A stretch of DNA of 64,000 bases, taken from contig NZ_CP025394.1 of the NCBI RefSeq assembly GCF_002943525.1, forward strand, positions 3,844,001 through 3,908,000. Reading direction: 5' to 3'. The DNA is from Kitasatospora sp. MMS16-BH015. GTDB lineage: Bacteria; Actinomycetota; Actinomycetes; Streptomycetales; Streptomycetaceae. A program made the position numbers and the translations under genes. Position 1 is the stretch's first letter. Each line of letters begins with the position of its first letter. Positions 32,306-41,550 of this stretch are shown piece after piece. The notes under the pieces are model-generated. The model saw only the letters and a program-made list of their open reading frames with translations, searched no databases and was not told where the DNA came from.

Positions 32306-33181
32306 TCAGCCGATGGAGCCCCGCTCGACCGGGATCCAGAGCTGGGAGTCGGACTCCTTCCAGTCCGCGGTCGGGCGGGTCCGCAGGATCTCCGGCCCCT
32401 CCCGGATCACGAACGGGTTGGACGGGAACCACTGGGTGAAGACGTCCCGCCACATCTCCTGGAGCGCCTGCGGGTAGGCCCCGGTGTTCTCGAACACCGC
32501 CCAGAGCCCGGCCTCGATCACCAGCGAGTCCAAGCCGTCCGGGACGGGGTGCGACGCCTCGGTCAACACCGCGTGGTAGTAGTCGAGTTCGACCCCCTCC
32601 TCGCGACTGTCGGAGAGGTGCTGGACGACGGAGAGGATGCCCTCCGGCTCCTGACTCGAGAGGGCCGTGATCCGCTGCACCTCCTCCGGGCCGACCGACT
32701 GGATGAGCTCGGCGATGTGCGGGTTCACCCCCTCGTGGATCAGGGGCACCCGCGCCTTGCGACCGACCACCCGCAGTTCGGGCTTCTCCACGATCCGGTA
32801 CCGCATACTGCTGCTCCCTTCGATGACGAGTCGGAAGGACATCCGGGGCTGCGAGTCCAGTACGGCCCCCTGCCGGCGCGCTTCGCCCGGCCCGGTGCCG
32901 TGCATGGCACGGAACGCCCGGGCGAACGCCTCGCCGGAGCCGTAGCCGTACCGGACCGCGATCTCCAGCAACGTCCGCTCCCCGGCCAGCACTTCGGCCC
33001 CCGCCAGCGTCAGCCGGCGGCGTCGGACGTACTCGGAGAGCGGCATCCCCGCCAGCGCGGAGAACAGGCGCCGGAAGTGGTACTCCGAGGTCACCGCGAT
33101 CCGGGCCAGCTCGGTTACCTCGATCGTGCCGTCGAGGTGCTCCTCGACGTACGCCATGGCCTGGTTCAGCCGCTCCAGCAC
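32306..33181 (-). CDS. AraC-family regulator with GyrI-like effector domain
   Basis: 291 residues from GTG 33181 (AAGGAG 6 nt upstream). Two AraC helix-turn-helices occupy about 1-105: VTELARIAVTSEYHFRRLF and LLEIAVRYGYGSGEAFARAF. The rest is a GyrI/effector-binding domain (MRYRIVEKPELRVVGRKARV start, ESDSQLWIPVER end), as in the Rob/MarA-BmrR-type sensors of small hydrophobic compounds. Neighbouring genes offer no clear target. A 9-bp repeat (about 32279-32310, CTCAGGTGC units) covers its stop codon. Confidence 0.93.
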   Translation of the reverse strand: MLERLNQAMAYVEEHLDGTIEVTELARIAVTSEYHFRRLFSALAGMPLSEYVRRRRLTLAGAEVLAGERTLLEIAVRYGYGSGEAFARAFRAMHGTGPGEARRQGAVLDSQPRMSFRLVIEGSSSMRYRIVEKPELRVVGRKARVPLIHEGVNPHIAELIQSVGPEEVQRITALSSQEPEGILSVVQHLSDSREEGVELDYYHAVLTEASHPVPDGLDSLVIEAGLWAVFENTGAYPQALQEMWRDVFTQWFPSNPFVIREGPEILRTRPTADWKESDSQLWIPVERGSIG

Positions 33182-33321
33182 TCCGGGCTCCTTCCCTTGT
33201 GAGCTCCACCGTAGGAAGGGCCCACTGTGCCGCACCCGACATCCGGTGCCCGCTTCGGTCGGGTGCGGCCCCGCTGTGCGGCGGGTACCGGACGGGTACG
33301 GAGCGATGGGAGGATCACGCC

Positions 33322-33522
33322 ATGATCGGTGTGCTGTTGGTGGGAGTGCTGGTGCTCGTGCTCGGCGGGTGCGGCTGCGTGGTCTGGGCCGCGCGCGGCG
33401 GGCCGCCGTGGACGCACCGGGTGGCGGCGGCCACGCAGGCGGCCGGCTCGCTGGTGCGGTGGTACTCGCGCGAGCAGCGGCGGGTGGACCGGCGGCGGCG
33501 CGACTCCGTCGAGGACGGCTGA
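33322..33522 (+). CDS. Small single-helix membrane protein
   Basis: 66 residues. ATG 33322 follows GGGAGG. One N-terminal membrane helix (GVLLVGVLVLVLGGCGCVVW) and a basic tail (REQRRVDRRRRDSVEDG) predict a cytoplasmic C-terminus. No lipobox logic: the cysteines lie at the helix end and lack a signal peptidase II context. Function unknown. Confidence 0.65.
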   Translation: MIGVLLVGVLVLVLGGCGCVVWAARGGPPWTHRVAAATQAAGSLVRWYSREQRRVDRRRRDSVEDG

Positions 33523-33547
33523 GCGGCGGGCGCGGGCAGCGCCCGGT

Positions 33548-34612
33548 TCAGAGCGTGGCGGTGAGCCTCGGGGCGAGGGCGCGGAGGAAGTCGGCGGCGT
33601 CGAAGAGCCGGCCGGCCGAGGCGAGGCCGGCGGCGCGGGTGCGGCCGGTGCGGATGCGGTCCAGAGCCTCGACCACCAGGGGCGCGGTGATGGCGTAGAT
33701 GTCCTGCCCGCTCGCCGCCGCGCGGCGCTCCACCCCGCCCGCGCGGACCCGGACGTCGACCAGGAAGGTCTGCGCCGAGCGGCCGAGCCCGTCCACGGCG
33801 GTCGGGGCCGGGGTACCCGGGGCCGCCAGCTCACCGGCCGCCTCGGTGGTCATGTAGGTGCGCACCTCGGGCACCGCCAGATGGCTCGGGATGGTGACCA
33901 CATCGGCCATGGTGAACTCGCCGAGCACCGTACGACTGCCCATCGACTCGGAGAACTCCCAATCCAGCCGGGGAAGTTCGCCCCTCAGGTACTCCAACTT
34001 CCCCCCGCTGTACCGGACTCGGCTGCCACCCCGGCGCTCCCGGGAGACGGCGCCGGCCGCCCGGGTGCCCTCGGTGGGGTGCCATCCGCTCAACCCGTAG
34101 GCCACGTGCACCTCTTCGGCCGCACTCAGATCGCCGAGCGCCGCCGTGGCGAGCAGATCGCCGAGGCCGCCGAAGAAGGCCATCGCGGGCAGCACCACCA
34201 CCCCGGCCGCCAGGGCCCGGTCGGCGTACCGGGCGAAGGTGTCGACATTGGCCTCGATCTCGGCCGCCACGTCCAGGTACGGGATGCCCGCCCGTAGCGC
34301 CGCCTCCACCAGCGGACCGGCCGTGGTGGCGAACGGTCCGGCACAGTTGATCACCGCCGCCGCGCCGGCCAGCGCCCGGTCCAGCGCGCTCGGATCGTCC
34401 ACCGCCGCCGGCCGGACGGCCAACTCGCCCTCCCCCAAGCCGACATGGCCGGCCGCCACCGCACGCAGCCGCTCCCCGTCCCGGCCGGAGAGCACCGGCC
34501 GGTACCCGCGCACCAGCAGCTCCGCCACCACGAACCGGCCGGTGTGACCGGAGGCCCCGTACACCACGACCGACTCCGACTCCCCTGTGGCGTGCGCGAG
34601 TTGCCCTGTCAT
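33548..34612 (-). CDS. Saccharopine dehydrogenase-like / trans-acting enoyl reductase family protein
   Basis: 354 residues. N-terminal Rossmann fold with VVVYGASGHTGRFVVAELLV (dinucleotide-binding GASGHTG), VINCAGPFATTAGP, and DVAAEIEANVDTFARYADRA. This matches the saccharopine dehydrogenase NADP-binding family that includes mycobacterial trans-acting enoyl reductases, but there is no polyketide synthase nearby. ATG 34612 follows GGGAG. It is divergent from a GlxA-type regulator that may control it. Confidence 0.85.
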   Translation of the reverse strand: MTGQLAHATGESESVVVYGASGHTGRFVVAELLVRGYRPVLSGRDGERLRAVAAGHVGLGEGELAVRPAAVDDPSALDRALAGAAAVINCAGPFATTAGPLVEAALRAGIPYLDVAAEIEANVDTFARYADRALAAGVVVLPAMAFFGGLGDLLATAALGDLSAAEEVHVAYGLSGWHPTEGTRAAGAVSRERRGGSRVRYSGGKLEYLRGELPRLDWEFSESMGSRTVLGEFTMADVVTIPSHLAVPEVRTYMTTEAAGELAAPGTPAPTAVDGLGRSAQTFLVDVRVRAGGVERRAAASGQDIYAITAPLVVEALDRIRTGRTRAAGLASAGRLFDAADFLRALAPRLTATL

Positions 34613-34728
34613 GCCCTGCTCCCTGACGTTCTTCCGCGGCCCCGTGCCGCCTCCGTGGCCACCATCCTGGCCGCCGCAGCCACCCCGGCACGAGTGTCCT
34701 GAACGACGGCCTCCGTACAATTCGGGCC

Positions 34729-35721
34729 ATGGATACGGGGAGCAGGGGAGACCGGGTCGCGCTGGCCGTCACGGAGGGCATGCTGCACTTCGAACTGGCC
34801 GTGGCCCACGAGGTGTTCGGGTCACGGCCGGCCGCCGTGGCCGGGCCCTGGTACCGGCTGTCGATCTGCGGGCCGGGGGCCGTGCGGGTGGGGCGGTTCC
34901 TGCTGGAGCCGGACGCCGGGCTGGACGGGCTGGCCCGGGCCGACACCGTGATCGTGCCCGGCTGGGCCGATCCGGAGGTGGCGCCGCCCGAGGAGCTGCT
35001 GGCCGCGCTGCGTGCGGCGCACGCGGCGGGGGCCCGGGTGGCCTCGCTCTGCACCGGGGCCTTCGTGCTGGCCGCCGCCGGGCTGCTGGACGGGCGGCGG
35101 GCGACCACGCACTGGGCGCACACCGGCGAACTGGCCGACCGGCACCCGGCGGTGGCGGTCGACCCGGACGTGCTCTACGTGGACAACGGCAGCGTGCTCA
35201 CCTCGGCCGGGAAGGCCGCCGCGCTGGACCTCTGCCTGCACCTGGTGCGGCTCGACCGCGGCGCCGCGACGGCCAACGCGGTGGCCCGCCGCCTGGTGGT
35301 GCCACCGGTCCGCCCCGGCGGCCAGGCCCAGTACGTCACCACCCCGGTGCCCGCCCGGCCCGACCACCCGCTGGCCGCCCTGCTGCCCTGGGCCTTGGCC
35401 CGCCTGGACCAACCGCTCACCGTCACCGACCTGGCCCGCCAGGCCGGCCTCAGCCCCCGCCACCTCAGCCGCGGCTTCCGCGCCGCCACCGGCACCTCCC
35501 CGCTCCAGTGGCTGCTCACCCAACGCATCCGCCGCGCCCAGGAGTTGCTCGAGCAGAGCGACCAGAGCATCGAGGCCGTGGCCGCCGCCACCGGCTTCGG
35601 CACCGCCGCCACCCTGCGCCGCCACTTCCACCGCACCGTCGGCGTCCCCCCGGACACCTACCGCCGCACCTTCCGCACCCGCGAATCAGCGGAAGGACGG
35701 GTCGGCTACGGGCGGGCGTAG
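34729..35721 (+). CDS. GlxA-family AraC regulator (DJ-1/PfpI domain)
   Basis: 330 residues. N-terminal DJ-1/PfpI-like domain (about 8-185), with the nucleophile-elbow region VASLCTGAFVLAAAGLLDGR, and a C-terminal AraC DNA-binding domain (about 220-320: TVTDLARQAGLSPRHLSRGF and IEAVAAATGFGTAATLRRHF). FtrA/GlxA-type regulators respond to small metabolites. It is divergent from the reductase at 33548 and its 3' end overlaps the convergent NlpC/P60 gene by 16 bp. Confidence 0.93.
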   Translation: MDTGSRGDRVALAVTEGMLHFELAVAHEVFGSRPAAVAGPWYRLSICGPGAVRVGRFLLEPDAGLDGLARADTVIVPGWADPEVAPPEELLAALRAAHAAGARVASLCTGAFVLAAAGLLDGRRATTHWAHTGELADRHPAVAVDPDVLYVDNGSVLTSAGKAAALDLCLHLVRLDRGAATANAVARRLVVPPVRPGGQAQYVTTPVPARPDHPLAALLPWALARLDQPLTVTDLARQAGLSPRHLSRGFRAATGTSPLQWLLTQRIRRAQELLEQSDQSIEAVAAATGFGTAATLRRHFHRTVGVPPDTYRRTFRTRESAEGRVGYGRA

Positions 35722-36965
35722 AAGTCGGGGCGGCCCATGATCCAGAGGCTGGCCTGCTTGATGGCCATGCCCGGGCGGGGAGCCTCGATCATCTGGTCGT
35801 CGCCGATGTAGAGGGCCACGTGGTAGATGTCGGCGGCGCGGCCGGTGTGGGTCCAGAAGACCAGGTCGCCGGGGCGGAGTTGGCGGTAGCCGACGGGGGT
35901 GGATTCGGCGTACTGGTCGGCGGCGAAGTGCGGGAGCTGCCTGCCGCCGTGGCGCCAGGCCATCATGGTCAGGCCGGAGCAGTCGTAGCCCTCGGGGCCC
36001 TCGCCGCCCCAGATGTACGGGAGACCGATCCGGGCGCGGGCGAAGGCGATCGCGGCCTCGACGCCGCCGGCCGACCAGATCGAGCGCTCGGCCGGGCGCT
36101 CCGGCGCGGCCTCGGCGGCGGCTGCTGCTGCGGCGGCGGCGGCCGCCCTGGCCGCCTCCTCGGCCTCGCGGGCGGCGATCGCCTCCAGGGCCTCGCGCCG
36201 CTGCCGCTCCAGCTCGACCGTGGTGGAGCGGGCCTTGGCCAGGGCGGCGAGCAGCTGTTCGCGTCGCTTGGCGATGTCGGCCACCTCCGCCCGCTGGGCC
36301 GTCAGCCGAGCTTTGGCCTGCTGCTCGGCGCGGCGGACGGCCTCGGCCGCCCGGTCGGCCGCGGTCACGCTGTCGCGGGCCTCGGTCTCGGCCTTGGCGG
36401 CGGCCGCGGCGGTGCCGGTGGCGGCGTCCAGGATGTCGCGGGTGCGGGCGCCCGCGATGCCGACGGCGGCGGCCCGCTCGGTGAGCGAGCGGGGGCCGTC
36501 GGCGGCCAGCATGGCGTTGAGCGCGGAGAGCTCGGGCCCGGCACCCTGCCGGTAGGTCTCGGCGGCCAGCTCGGCGGCCCGGTCGGCGGCCTCGGCCCGC
36601 TCGGCCTCGGTGGTCTTGGCCTTGGCGGCGGCGGCCGTGGCGGCGGTGCGGGCCTTGGCCAGCCGGGCCTGGGCGCCGTTGTAGGCCTCCACGGCCTGCT
36701 CGGCCACCCGGCCGGCCTGCTCCAGATCGGCCTGGGCCGCCGTCAGCCGGGCCTCGATCGCGGTGCTGTCGGTGGCCCGGGCGTCGGCCTCGGCCCGCGA
36801 GCGGGCGATCTCCTCCTCGGAGGGGTACGGGTCGTCGGCCGGGCTGAGCAGGCCGGCCGCCGGGGCGGTCTCGGGTGCGAGGTCGGGTGCGGCGGCGGCC
36901 GCCGGCAGCAGGCCGAGGACACCGGTGAGGGCCAGCAGGAGCGTCGGCAGCAGTCTGCGTGTCAT
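35706..36965 (-). CDS. Secreted NlpC/P60 peptidoglycan hydrolase with coiled coil
   Basis: 419 residues. A signal peptide (MTRRLLPTLLLALTGVLGLL, AAAA cleavage region) is followed by a long Ala/Glu-rich coiled coil (about 50-290, heptad-like EAEARATDSTAIEARL) and an NlpC/P60 domain (about 305-415). Catalytic residues: Cys in YDCSGLT, His in HVALYIG, with a third polar residue in the following EAPRPG region. It is a cell-wall endopeptidase of the RipA/PcsB type with an autoinhibitory or septal coiled coil. ATG 36965 follows GAGAGG. The ydaO riboswitch found before some streptomycete cell-wall hydrolases is not seen here. Confidence 0.93.
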   Translation of the reverse strand: MTRRLLPTLLLALTGVLGLLPAAAAAPDLAPETAPAAGLLSPADDPYPSEEEIARSRAEADARATDSTAIEARLTAAQADLEQAGRVAEQAVEAYNGAQARLAKARTAATAAAAKAKTTEAERAEAADRAAELAAETYRQGAGPELSALNAMLAADGPRSLTERAAAVGIAGARTRDILDAATGTAAAAAKAETEARDSVTAADRAAEAVRRAEQQAKARLTAQRAEVADIAKRREQLLAALAKARSTTVELERQRREALEAIAAREAEEAARAAAAAAAAAAAEAAPERPAERSIWSAGGVEAAIAFARARIGLPYIWGGEGPEGYDCSGLTMMAWRHGGRQLPHFAADQYAESTPVGYRQLRPGDLVFWTHTGRAADIYHVALYIGDDQMIEAPRPGMAIKQASLWIMGRPDFYARP

Positions 36966-37017
36966 GGGACAGCCCTCTCTCACCCGCCGCCTGACGGACC
37001 GGCAAATATCTCATCAG

Positions 37018-37033
37018 GTGACAATTTGGTCAC
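37018..37033. promoter_or_regulatory. GTGAC-N6-GTCAC inverted repeat upstream of the NlpC/P60 gene
   Basis: GTGACAATTTGGTCAC sits 53 nt upstream of the hydrolase start in an AT-rich stretch, near TAATATT, and could be an operator. It resembles a CRP site but its half-sites are two bases too far apart. Confidence 0.4.
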
Positions 37034-37150
37034 TCGCCGTAATATTCTCAGAGCTGACGGCTGCTCAGCGCCATCCCCGTGCGGCCACCCGGGTGAGATG
37101 TCGGATTTACCGACCTGCTGGAGCAATCGGACCGGCCAGTGCGGTGGGGT

Positions 37151-38212
37151 TCAGCGGCGCGGCTGGGGGTGCGGGAGTCGCGGGTGCCGGTAGCGGGAGT
37201 TGGCCACGCCCTCGGTGGTGCCCGGCCGTACGGCGAAGCTGCGGCTGCGCCCGGCCCGTACCGCCCGCTGCCGTCGCCGCGCCGCGCCTTGGCGGACCGA
37301 TTCGCCGGCCATCGGGACGGCCGGAGCGGTGGGAGTCGCGCGGCGGTCGGCGAGCCGGGCCGAGCGGCGGGCGAGCGCCCGGGCCGAGTGGGCGTCCAGG
37401 TGGGCAGTGGCCCGGGCGGCCATCCGCTCGGCGATCCGGTGGGTGGCCGTGTGGTGGGCCGGCACCTTGTCCGGCGCGCCCGCGATCAGGTCGAAGAGCC
37501 AGGTGCGGGCCCGGTCCACCCGTCGGTGCAGCAGGCGCTCGCGGCGCACCGCGCGGGCCCGGCGGCGCGGCCGGGTGCCGTAGAACCAGCGCGCCCACGG
37601 GCTGCTCGGCCGGGCCAGCCGGACGGCACCGATCCAGGAGAGGCCGGGCACCATGATGCCGAGCAGCCCCGTCCAGACCTTGCCCTTGAGCAGCGCGACC
37701 ACCGAGGCCAGCGCGTTGAAGGAGATCACCGCGACCAGACCCCAGCGCCCGGCCGTCATCGGTTCGGTCTGGCCCGGCACCACGCCGAGCGGCACGTACC
37801 CGGTGAGCAGCAGCGCGGTGAACAGGATGCCGAAGATCACCGCGTCCACCGACTTGCGGCCCTGTTCGCTCCAGTACACGTCGTCCAGGTGCAGGATCAG
37901 CGCGAACTCGTCCAGCACCAGCCCGCAGCCGATGCCGAAGCAGAGCCCGAACCAGTCGATCCACGGGTGGTGGCCGTTGGTGGCGAAGGCGCCGACCCCG
38001 CCGACCAGCAGGAAGCCCAGGCCGAAGACCATGTGGTGGATGTGCAGCCCGCCGGGGGTGATGTTGCCCGGCCACCAGCGCACCTGGGCCCGGATCATCC
38101 GCACGCTGAACCGGATGAACAGGAAGGAGCTGATGAAGCCGACCAGGAGCAGGAAGAGCGGCTGCTTGTGGGCGTCCACGATGTGGGTGCGGTAGGTCTC
38201 CATCAGGTCCAT
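37151..38212 (-). CDS. Multi-pass membrane protein, conserved type
   Basis: 353 residues with about 6-7 membrane helices in the first 220 residues, then a basic cytoplasmic tail of ~130 residues rich in Arg and Ala. His-rich loops are notable: GGLHIHHMVFG and LVLDEFALILHLDDVYW. ATG 38212 follows GGAGG. No transporter family is recognised. It is separated by 48 bp from the ThrE-like gene upstream on the same strand and may be in one operon. Confidence 0.8.
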   Translation of the reverse strand: MDLMETYRTHIVDAHKQPLFLLLVGFISSFLFIRFSVRMIRAQVRWWPGNITPGGLHIHHMVFGLGFLLVGGVGAFATNGHHPWIDWFGLCFGIGCGLVLDEFALILHLDDVYWSEQGRKSVDAVIFGILFTALLLTGYVPLGVVPGQTEPMTAGRWGLVAVISFNALASVVALLKGKVWTGLLGIMVPGLSWIGAVRLARPSSPWARWFYGTRPRRRARAVRRERLLHRRVDRARTWLFDLIAGAPDKVPAHHTATHRIAERMAARATAHLDAHSARALARRSARLADRRATPTAPAVPMAGESVRQGAARRRQRAVRAGRSRSFAVRPGTTEGVANSRYRHPRLPHPQPRR

Positions 38213-38260
38213 CAGTGGTGCGCCCTCCTTCCCGTCGGTGGCATCCGGTACAACGCCCGG

Positions 38261-40135
38261 TCAGAACCCCCGGGTGCGCTTGGCCGCCCGGCGCGGCACC
38301 AGCAGGTACGGCGCGAGCGAGCGGTCGGCGCCCGGCGTGCCGACGCCGGGGCCGCGCAGGCCGGTGGCCCGGCCGGGCAGCTTCATGAACAGACGCGCGA
38401 TCTCGCCCCCGAGGTTCACCCCGACGGCCAGCGCGAGCGCGATCGCCGCCGCCCGGGCCACCGAGGCCAGGCCCACGTCGGGCTGGCTCTGGGTGAAGGC
38501 CAGCATGCCGAGGTAGAGCGCCGAACCGGGCATCAGCGGGCCGAGCGCGGCGGTCACGTACGGCAGCGAGGAGGCCGCCCGGTAACGGGCCATCAGCTGG
38601 CCGAAGAGGCCGACCAGGCCGGCCGCGATGCCGGTGGCGATGATCGCGGAGACGCCCGCGTTGCGGGTCAGCACGCCGAAGACGGACCAGCCGACGCAGG
38701 CGTTGAGGGTGACGAAGGCGAGATTGCGGCGGTCGGTCTGGAGCAGTATCGCGAAGGCCGCGGTGAGCACCATCGCGGCGACCAGCCGGACGGTCGGGTC
38801 GCTGTCCACCCCGCCCAGGCTCTCGCCCGGGTTGAACTTGGTGTGGATGCTCAGCCCCGCGTAGAGGATCAACATGACGCCGATGATGATGCCCGCGACC
38901 AGGTAGAGCACCTCCAGCAGCCGGGCCGCGGCGGTGATGTAGAAGCCGGTCAGGCCGTCCTGGACGGCGGCCACCAGGGCCCGTCCGGGCAGCAGCGCGA
39001 ACAGCCCACCGGTGATCACCACCGAGCCGCGCAGCCCGTTGGCGGGCAGGCTGGTCAGGATCACCCCGGAGAGCGCGGCGGGCATCGCGGCGATCACGAA
39101 CTGGTAGAACTCCGGCAGCCCGCGCTTGGCGATCGTCGCCGCCAGCCGGTCGCCGAGGATCGCGGCCACGAAGGCGTTGGCGAAGACCAGCCAGGCCTTG
39201 GCGTCCACCTTGCCGCCGACCAGGAAGGTGGCCGCCCCGGCCAGCAGCCCGGTGGCCAGCACCAGCAGCCAGGTCGGGTACGGGTGCCGGTTGCGGCGGA
39301 TCTCGGCGAGCCGGCGGTAGGAGTCGTTGACCGAGAGCCGCTCGGCGGTGATGTCGGCGACCAGCCGGTAGACGGCGGCGAGCCGGGTGTAGTCGGAGGT
39401 GCGGCGCCGGACCACCCGGTCGGCGGTGACCGGCGGCTCGACCAGCGAGGGCTGGAAGGAGATGCCGATCAGCGTGAAGGTCACCTGCGGCTCGCAGTGG
39501 TCGAGGCCGTACGCGTGCGCGATGCCGAGCATCGCGGCCTCCACGTCCTCGGCCGCCTCGCCGCTGGCCAGCAGCAGCTCGCCGATGCGCAGCGTCAGGT
39601 CGAGGATGCGGGGCACGTTCTTGAGCGCCGCCTCGGGCTTCTGCTCGCGCTGGGTGCGCTCGTAGGCCGGGCGGTCGGCCATCGGGGTGCGCAGCAGGGT
39701 GCGCATCCGGTCCGGCCAGGGGGCGGCGCCGGGGGCGCCCTTGCGCAGGGCGCTCACGTCGATACCGGTCGGCGGGGTGAGCGGGCCGGCGCCCGGCGGC
39801 ATCGAGTAGCCGACGGCCCGCCACTCCTCGTCGGAGAGGGTGTCCTCGGCCACCGACATGGTCGGCGGGGTCCGGCGCAGCGGGGCCGGTTCGGGCTCGG
39901 GCTCCGGCTCCGGCTCCGGCTCGGGCTCTTGGATGGCCGGTCGGAGCAGGCCTTCGGTCTCGGCCGGGGGCATCACCAGCGGCACCGAGACGGTGGTCTC
40001 CACCGGCGGGGTGTCCGGGCCCAGCAGTCCCTCGGTGGGCGGGGCGTCCCGGGGCGCCACGGGGGCGGGCCGCTCCGGCGTCCCGCCCCTGAACTTCTTG
40101 CCGCCGCCCGGTCGACCCCGGCCCCGCTTCGGCAC
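38261..40135 (-). CDS. ThrE-type threonine/serine exporter family protein
   Basis: 624 residues. A disordered N-terminus (to about 130) contains a Glu-Pro dipeptide run. A ThrE domain (about 165-340) begins with LDLTLRIGELLLASGEAAED and includes EPQVTFTLIGISFQP. About ten membrane helices follow, including the second ThrE_2-like half. GTG 40135 follows AGGAGAGG. Family members export threonine or related compounds. The adjacent membrane protein and DedA may belong to the same envelope operon. Confidence 0.9.
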   Translation of the reverse strand: MPKRGRGRPGGGKKFRGGTPERPAPVAPRDAPPTEGLLGPDTPPVETTVSVPLVMPPAETEGLLRPAIQEPEPEPEPEPEPEPAPLRRTPPTMSVAEDTLSDEEWRAVGYSMPPGAGPLTPPTGIDVSALRKGAPGAAPWPDRMRTLLRTPMADRPAYERTQREQKPEAALKNVPRILDLTLRIGELLLASGEAAEDVEAAMLGIAHAYGLDHCEPQVTFTLIGISFQPSLVEPPVTADRVVRRRTSDYTRLAAVYRLVADITAERLSVNDSYRRLAEIRRNRHPYPTWLLVLATGLLAGAATFLVGGKVDAKAWLVFANAFVAAILGDRLAATIAKRGLPEFYQFVIAAMPAALSGVILTSLPANGLRGSVVITGGLFALLPGRALVAAVQDGLTGFYITAAARLLEVLYLVAGIIIGVMLILYAGLSIHTKFNPGESLGGVDSDPTVRLVAAMVLTAAFAILLQTDRRNLAFVTLNACVGWSVFGVLTRNAGVSAIIATGIAAGLVGLFGQLMARYRAASSLPYVTAALGPLMPGSALYLGMLAFTQSQPDVGLASVARAAAIALALAVGVNLGGEIARLFMKLPGRATGLRGPGVGTPGADRSLAPYLLVPRRAAKRTRGF

Positions 40136-40273
40136 TGCCTCTCCTCGCCGCCCCTGGTGACCACCGGTCACCGTCTCGCTCGTCGTGCCCCACCTTGCCC
40201 GAAAGGCGGCGCGGACGCACATGTACGAAACGGACAGTTCGCCCCGGCCCGGCCGGTGGCGCCCGGTACGGCC

Positions 40274-40912
40274 TCAGTCCACGGCCGGGCGGCCCGCCCG
40301 ACGGGCCCTCAGCAGCTCGACGGCGACCGGCACCGCGGAGACCAGCACGATGCCGACCAGGATCAGTTCGATGTTGTCCCGGACGAAGGCGATCTGCCCC
40401 AGGAAGTACCCCAGCACCGTCACACCGGCACCCCAGAGCACTCCGCCGAGCACGTTGTACCGGACGAACCGCCGGTAGTCCATGCCGCCCACCCCGGCGA
40501 TGACCGGCGTGAACGTCCGCACCACCGGCACGAACCGGGCCAGCACGATCGCCTTGGGCCCGTGCCGGTCGAAGAACCCGGTCGCCTTCACCACGTTCTC
40601 CTGCTTGAACAGCCGCGAGTCGGGCCGCCTGAACAGCCCCGGCCCGACCTTCCGCCCGAACACGTACCCCACCTGGTCGCCGGCCACGGCCGCCACCACC
40701 ACCAGCCCGGCCACCAGCCAGAGCGGCTGCGGCAGCGTGCCGCCGGCCACCAGCAGCCCGGCGGTGAAGAGGAGCGAATCGCCCGGCAGGAAGAACCCGA
40801 CCAGCAGGCCGGACTCGGCGAAGACGATCGCCAGGATGCCGATCAGCCCGAAGGTGGAGATCAGCGTGGTCGGATCGAGCCAGTCGGGGCCGAGCGAGAG
40901 GCTGGTGGTCAC
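40274..40912 (-). CDS. DedA-family membrane protein
   Basis: 212 residues from GTG 40912. DedA/VTT domain: ESGLLVGFFLPGDSLLFTAG, GDQVGYVFGRKVGP, GFFDRHGPKAIVLARFVPVV (conserved R-F-x-P) and GVLWGAGVTVLGYFLG. DedA proteins are thought to move undecaprenyl phosphate or other lipids across the membrane. Upstream is the repeat array at about 40980-41550. Confidence 0.92.
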   Translation of the reverse strand: MTTSLSLGPDWLDPTTLISTFGLIGILAIVFAESGLLVGFFLPGDSLLFTAGLLVAGGTLPQPLWLVAGLVVVAAVAGDQVGYVFGRKVGPGLFRRPDSRLFKQENVVKATGFFDRHGPKAIVLARFVPVVRTFTPVIAGVGGMDYRRFVRYNVLGGVLWGAGVTVLGYFLGQIAFVRDNIELILVGIVLVSAVPVAVELLRARRAGRPAVD

Positions 40913-40979
40913 GGGCAGGGACTCCTGACGGCGCGGCGACACTTGGCAAAGGAATAGTAAAGCAATGACCAAGGGTTGC

Positions 40980-41550
40980 CCTGGCGTCGCTGGTCAGGGC
41001 CCGGAGCGGCGCTGGCCGGAGCCCGCTTGGCAGCGCGGCCGGGCAGGGCCCGTACGGCGGCGGCGGCCGGGGCCCGCGTCGGCGCGTCCGGCCGGAGCCC
41101 GTAAGACGGCGCAGCCCGGCGGAGCACAGCGACGCCGGCCAGGCTCGCGGCGGCGCAGGCGGGGGGAGCCCGCTTGGCAGCGCGGCCGGGCGGAGCCTGG
41201 GACGACGCCACCGGTCAGGGCCGCGTCGGCGCAGCCGGGCAGAGCCCGTAAGACGGCGCAGCCCGGCGGAGCACAGCGACGCCGGCCGGGGGCGGCGGCG
41301 CGGCCCGGCGGAGCCTGGGACGACGTCACCGGTCAGGGCCGCGTCGGCGCAGCCCGGCGGAGCCCGTAAGACGGCGCAGCCCGGCGGAGCACAGCGACGC
41401 CGGCCGGGCCTCGCGACGGCAGCCCGGCGCAGCCCGGGACAACGTCACCGGTCAGGGCCGCGTCGGCGTCGGGCGGAGCCCGTGTGGCGGCGGCGCGGCC
41501 GGGCGGGGCCCGTGCGGCGGCGGCCGGGGTCCGCGTCGTGGTGCGGCTGG
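40980..41550. repeat. GC-rich array of ~118-bp direct repeats, no gene
   Basis: At least three copies of a ~118-119-bp unit are aligned by ACCGGTCAGGG at 41210, 41328 and 41447. Inside each unit, GTAAGACGGCGCAGC begins a well-kept 40-nt block at 41101, 41248 and 41366, and a degenerate fourth copy lies to the left (40988-41100). No frame is gene-like. The array fills the 638 bp between the DedA and TPR genes. Confidence 0.75.

Noticed and set aside
37018..37033. CRP/cAMP-receptor binding site
   Set aside because: The GTGA and TCAC half-sites are separated by 8 bp, not 6, so the consensus is not met.
36966..37150. ydaO (c-di-AMP) riboswitch before the NlpC/P60 gene
   Set aside because: The conserved core sequences are not present; only a short inverted repeat is seen.
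37139..40957. Very long open frame on the plus strand opposite three membrane-protein genes
   Set aside because: It is antisense to three well-supported genes, has low-complexity Gly/Arg/Gln translation and no domain; GC-rich third positions create such shadows.
40980..41550. Possible CRISPR array or protein-coding repeat gene
   Set aside because: Intervals are themselves repetitive, repeats are too long, and the open frames on both strands lack ribosome sites and normal composition.
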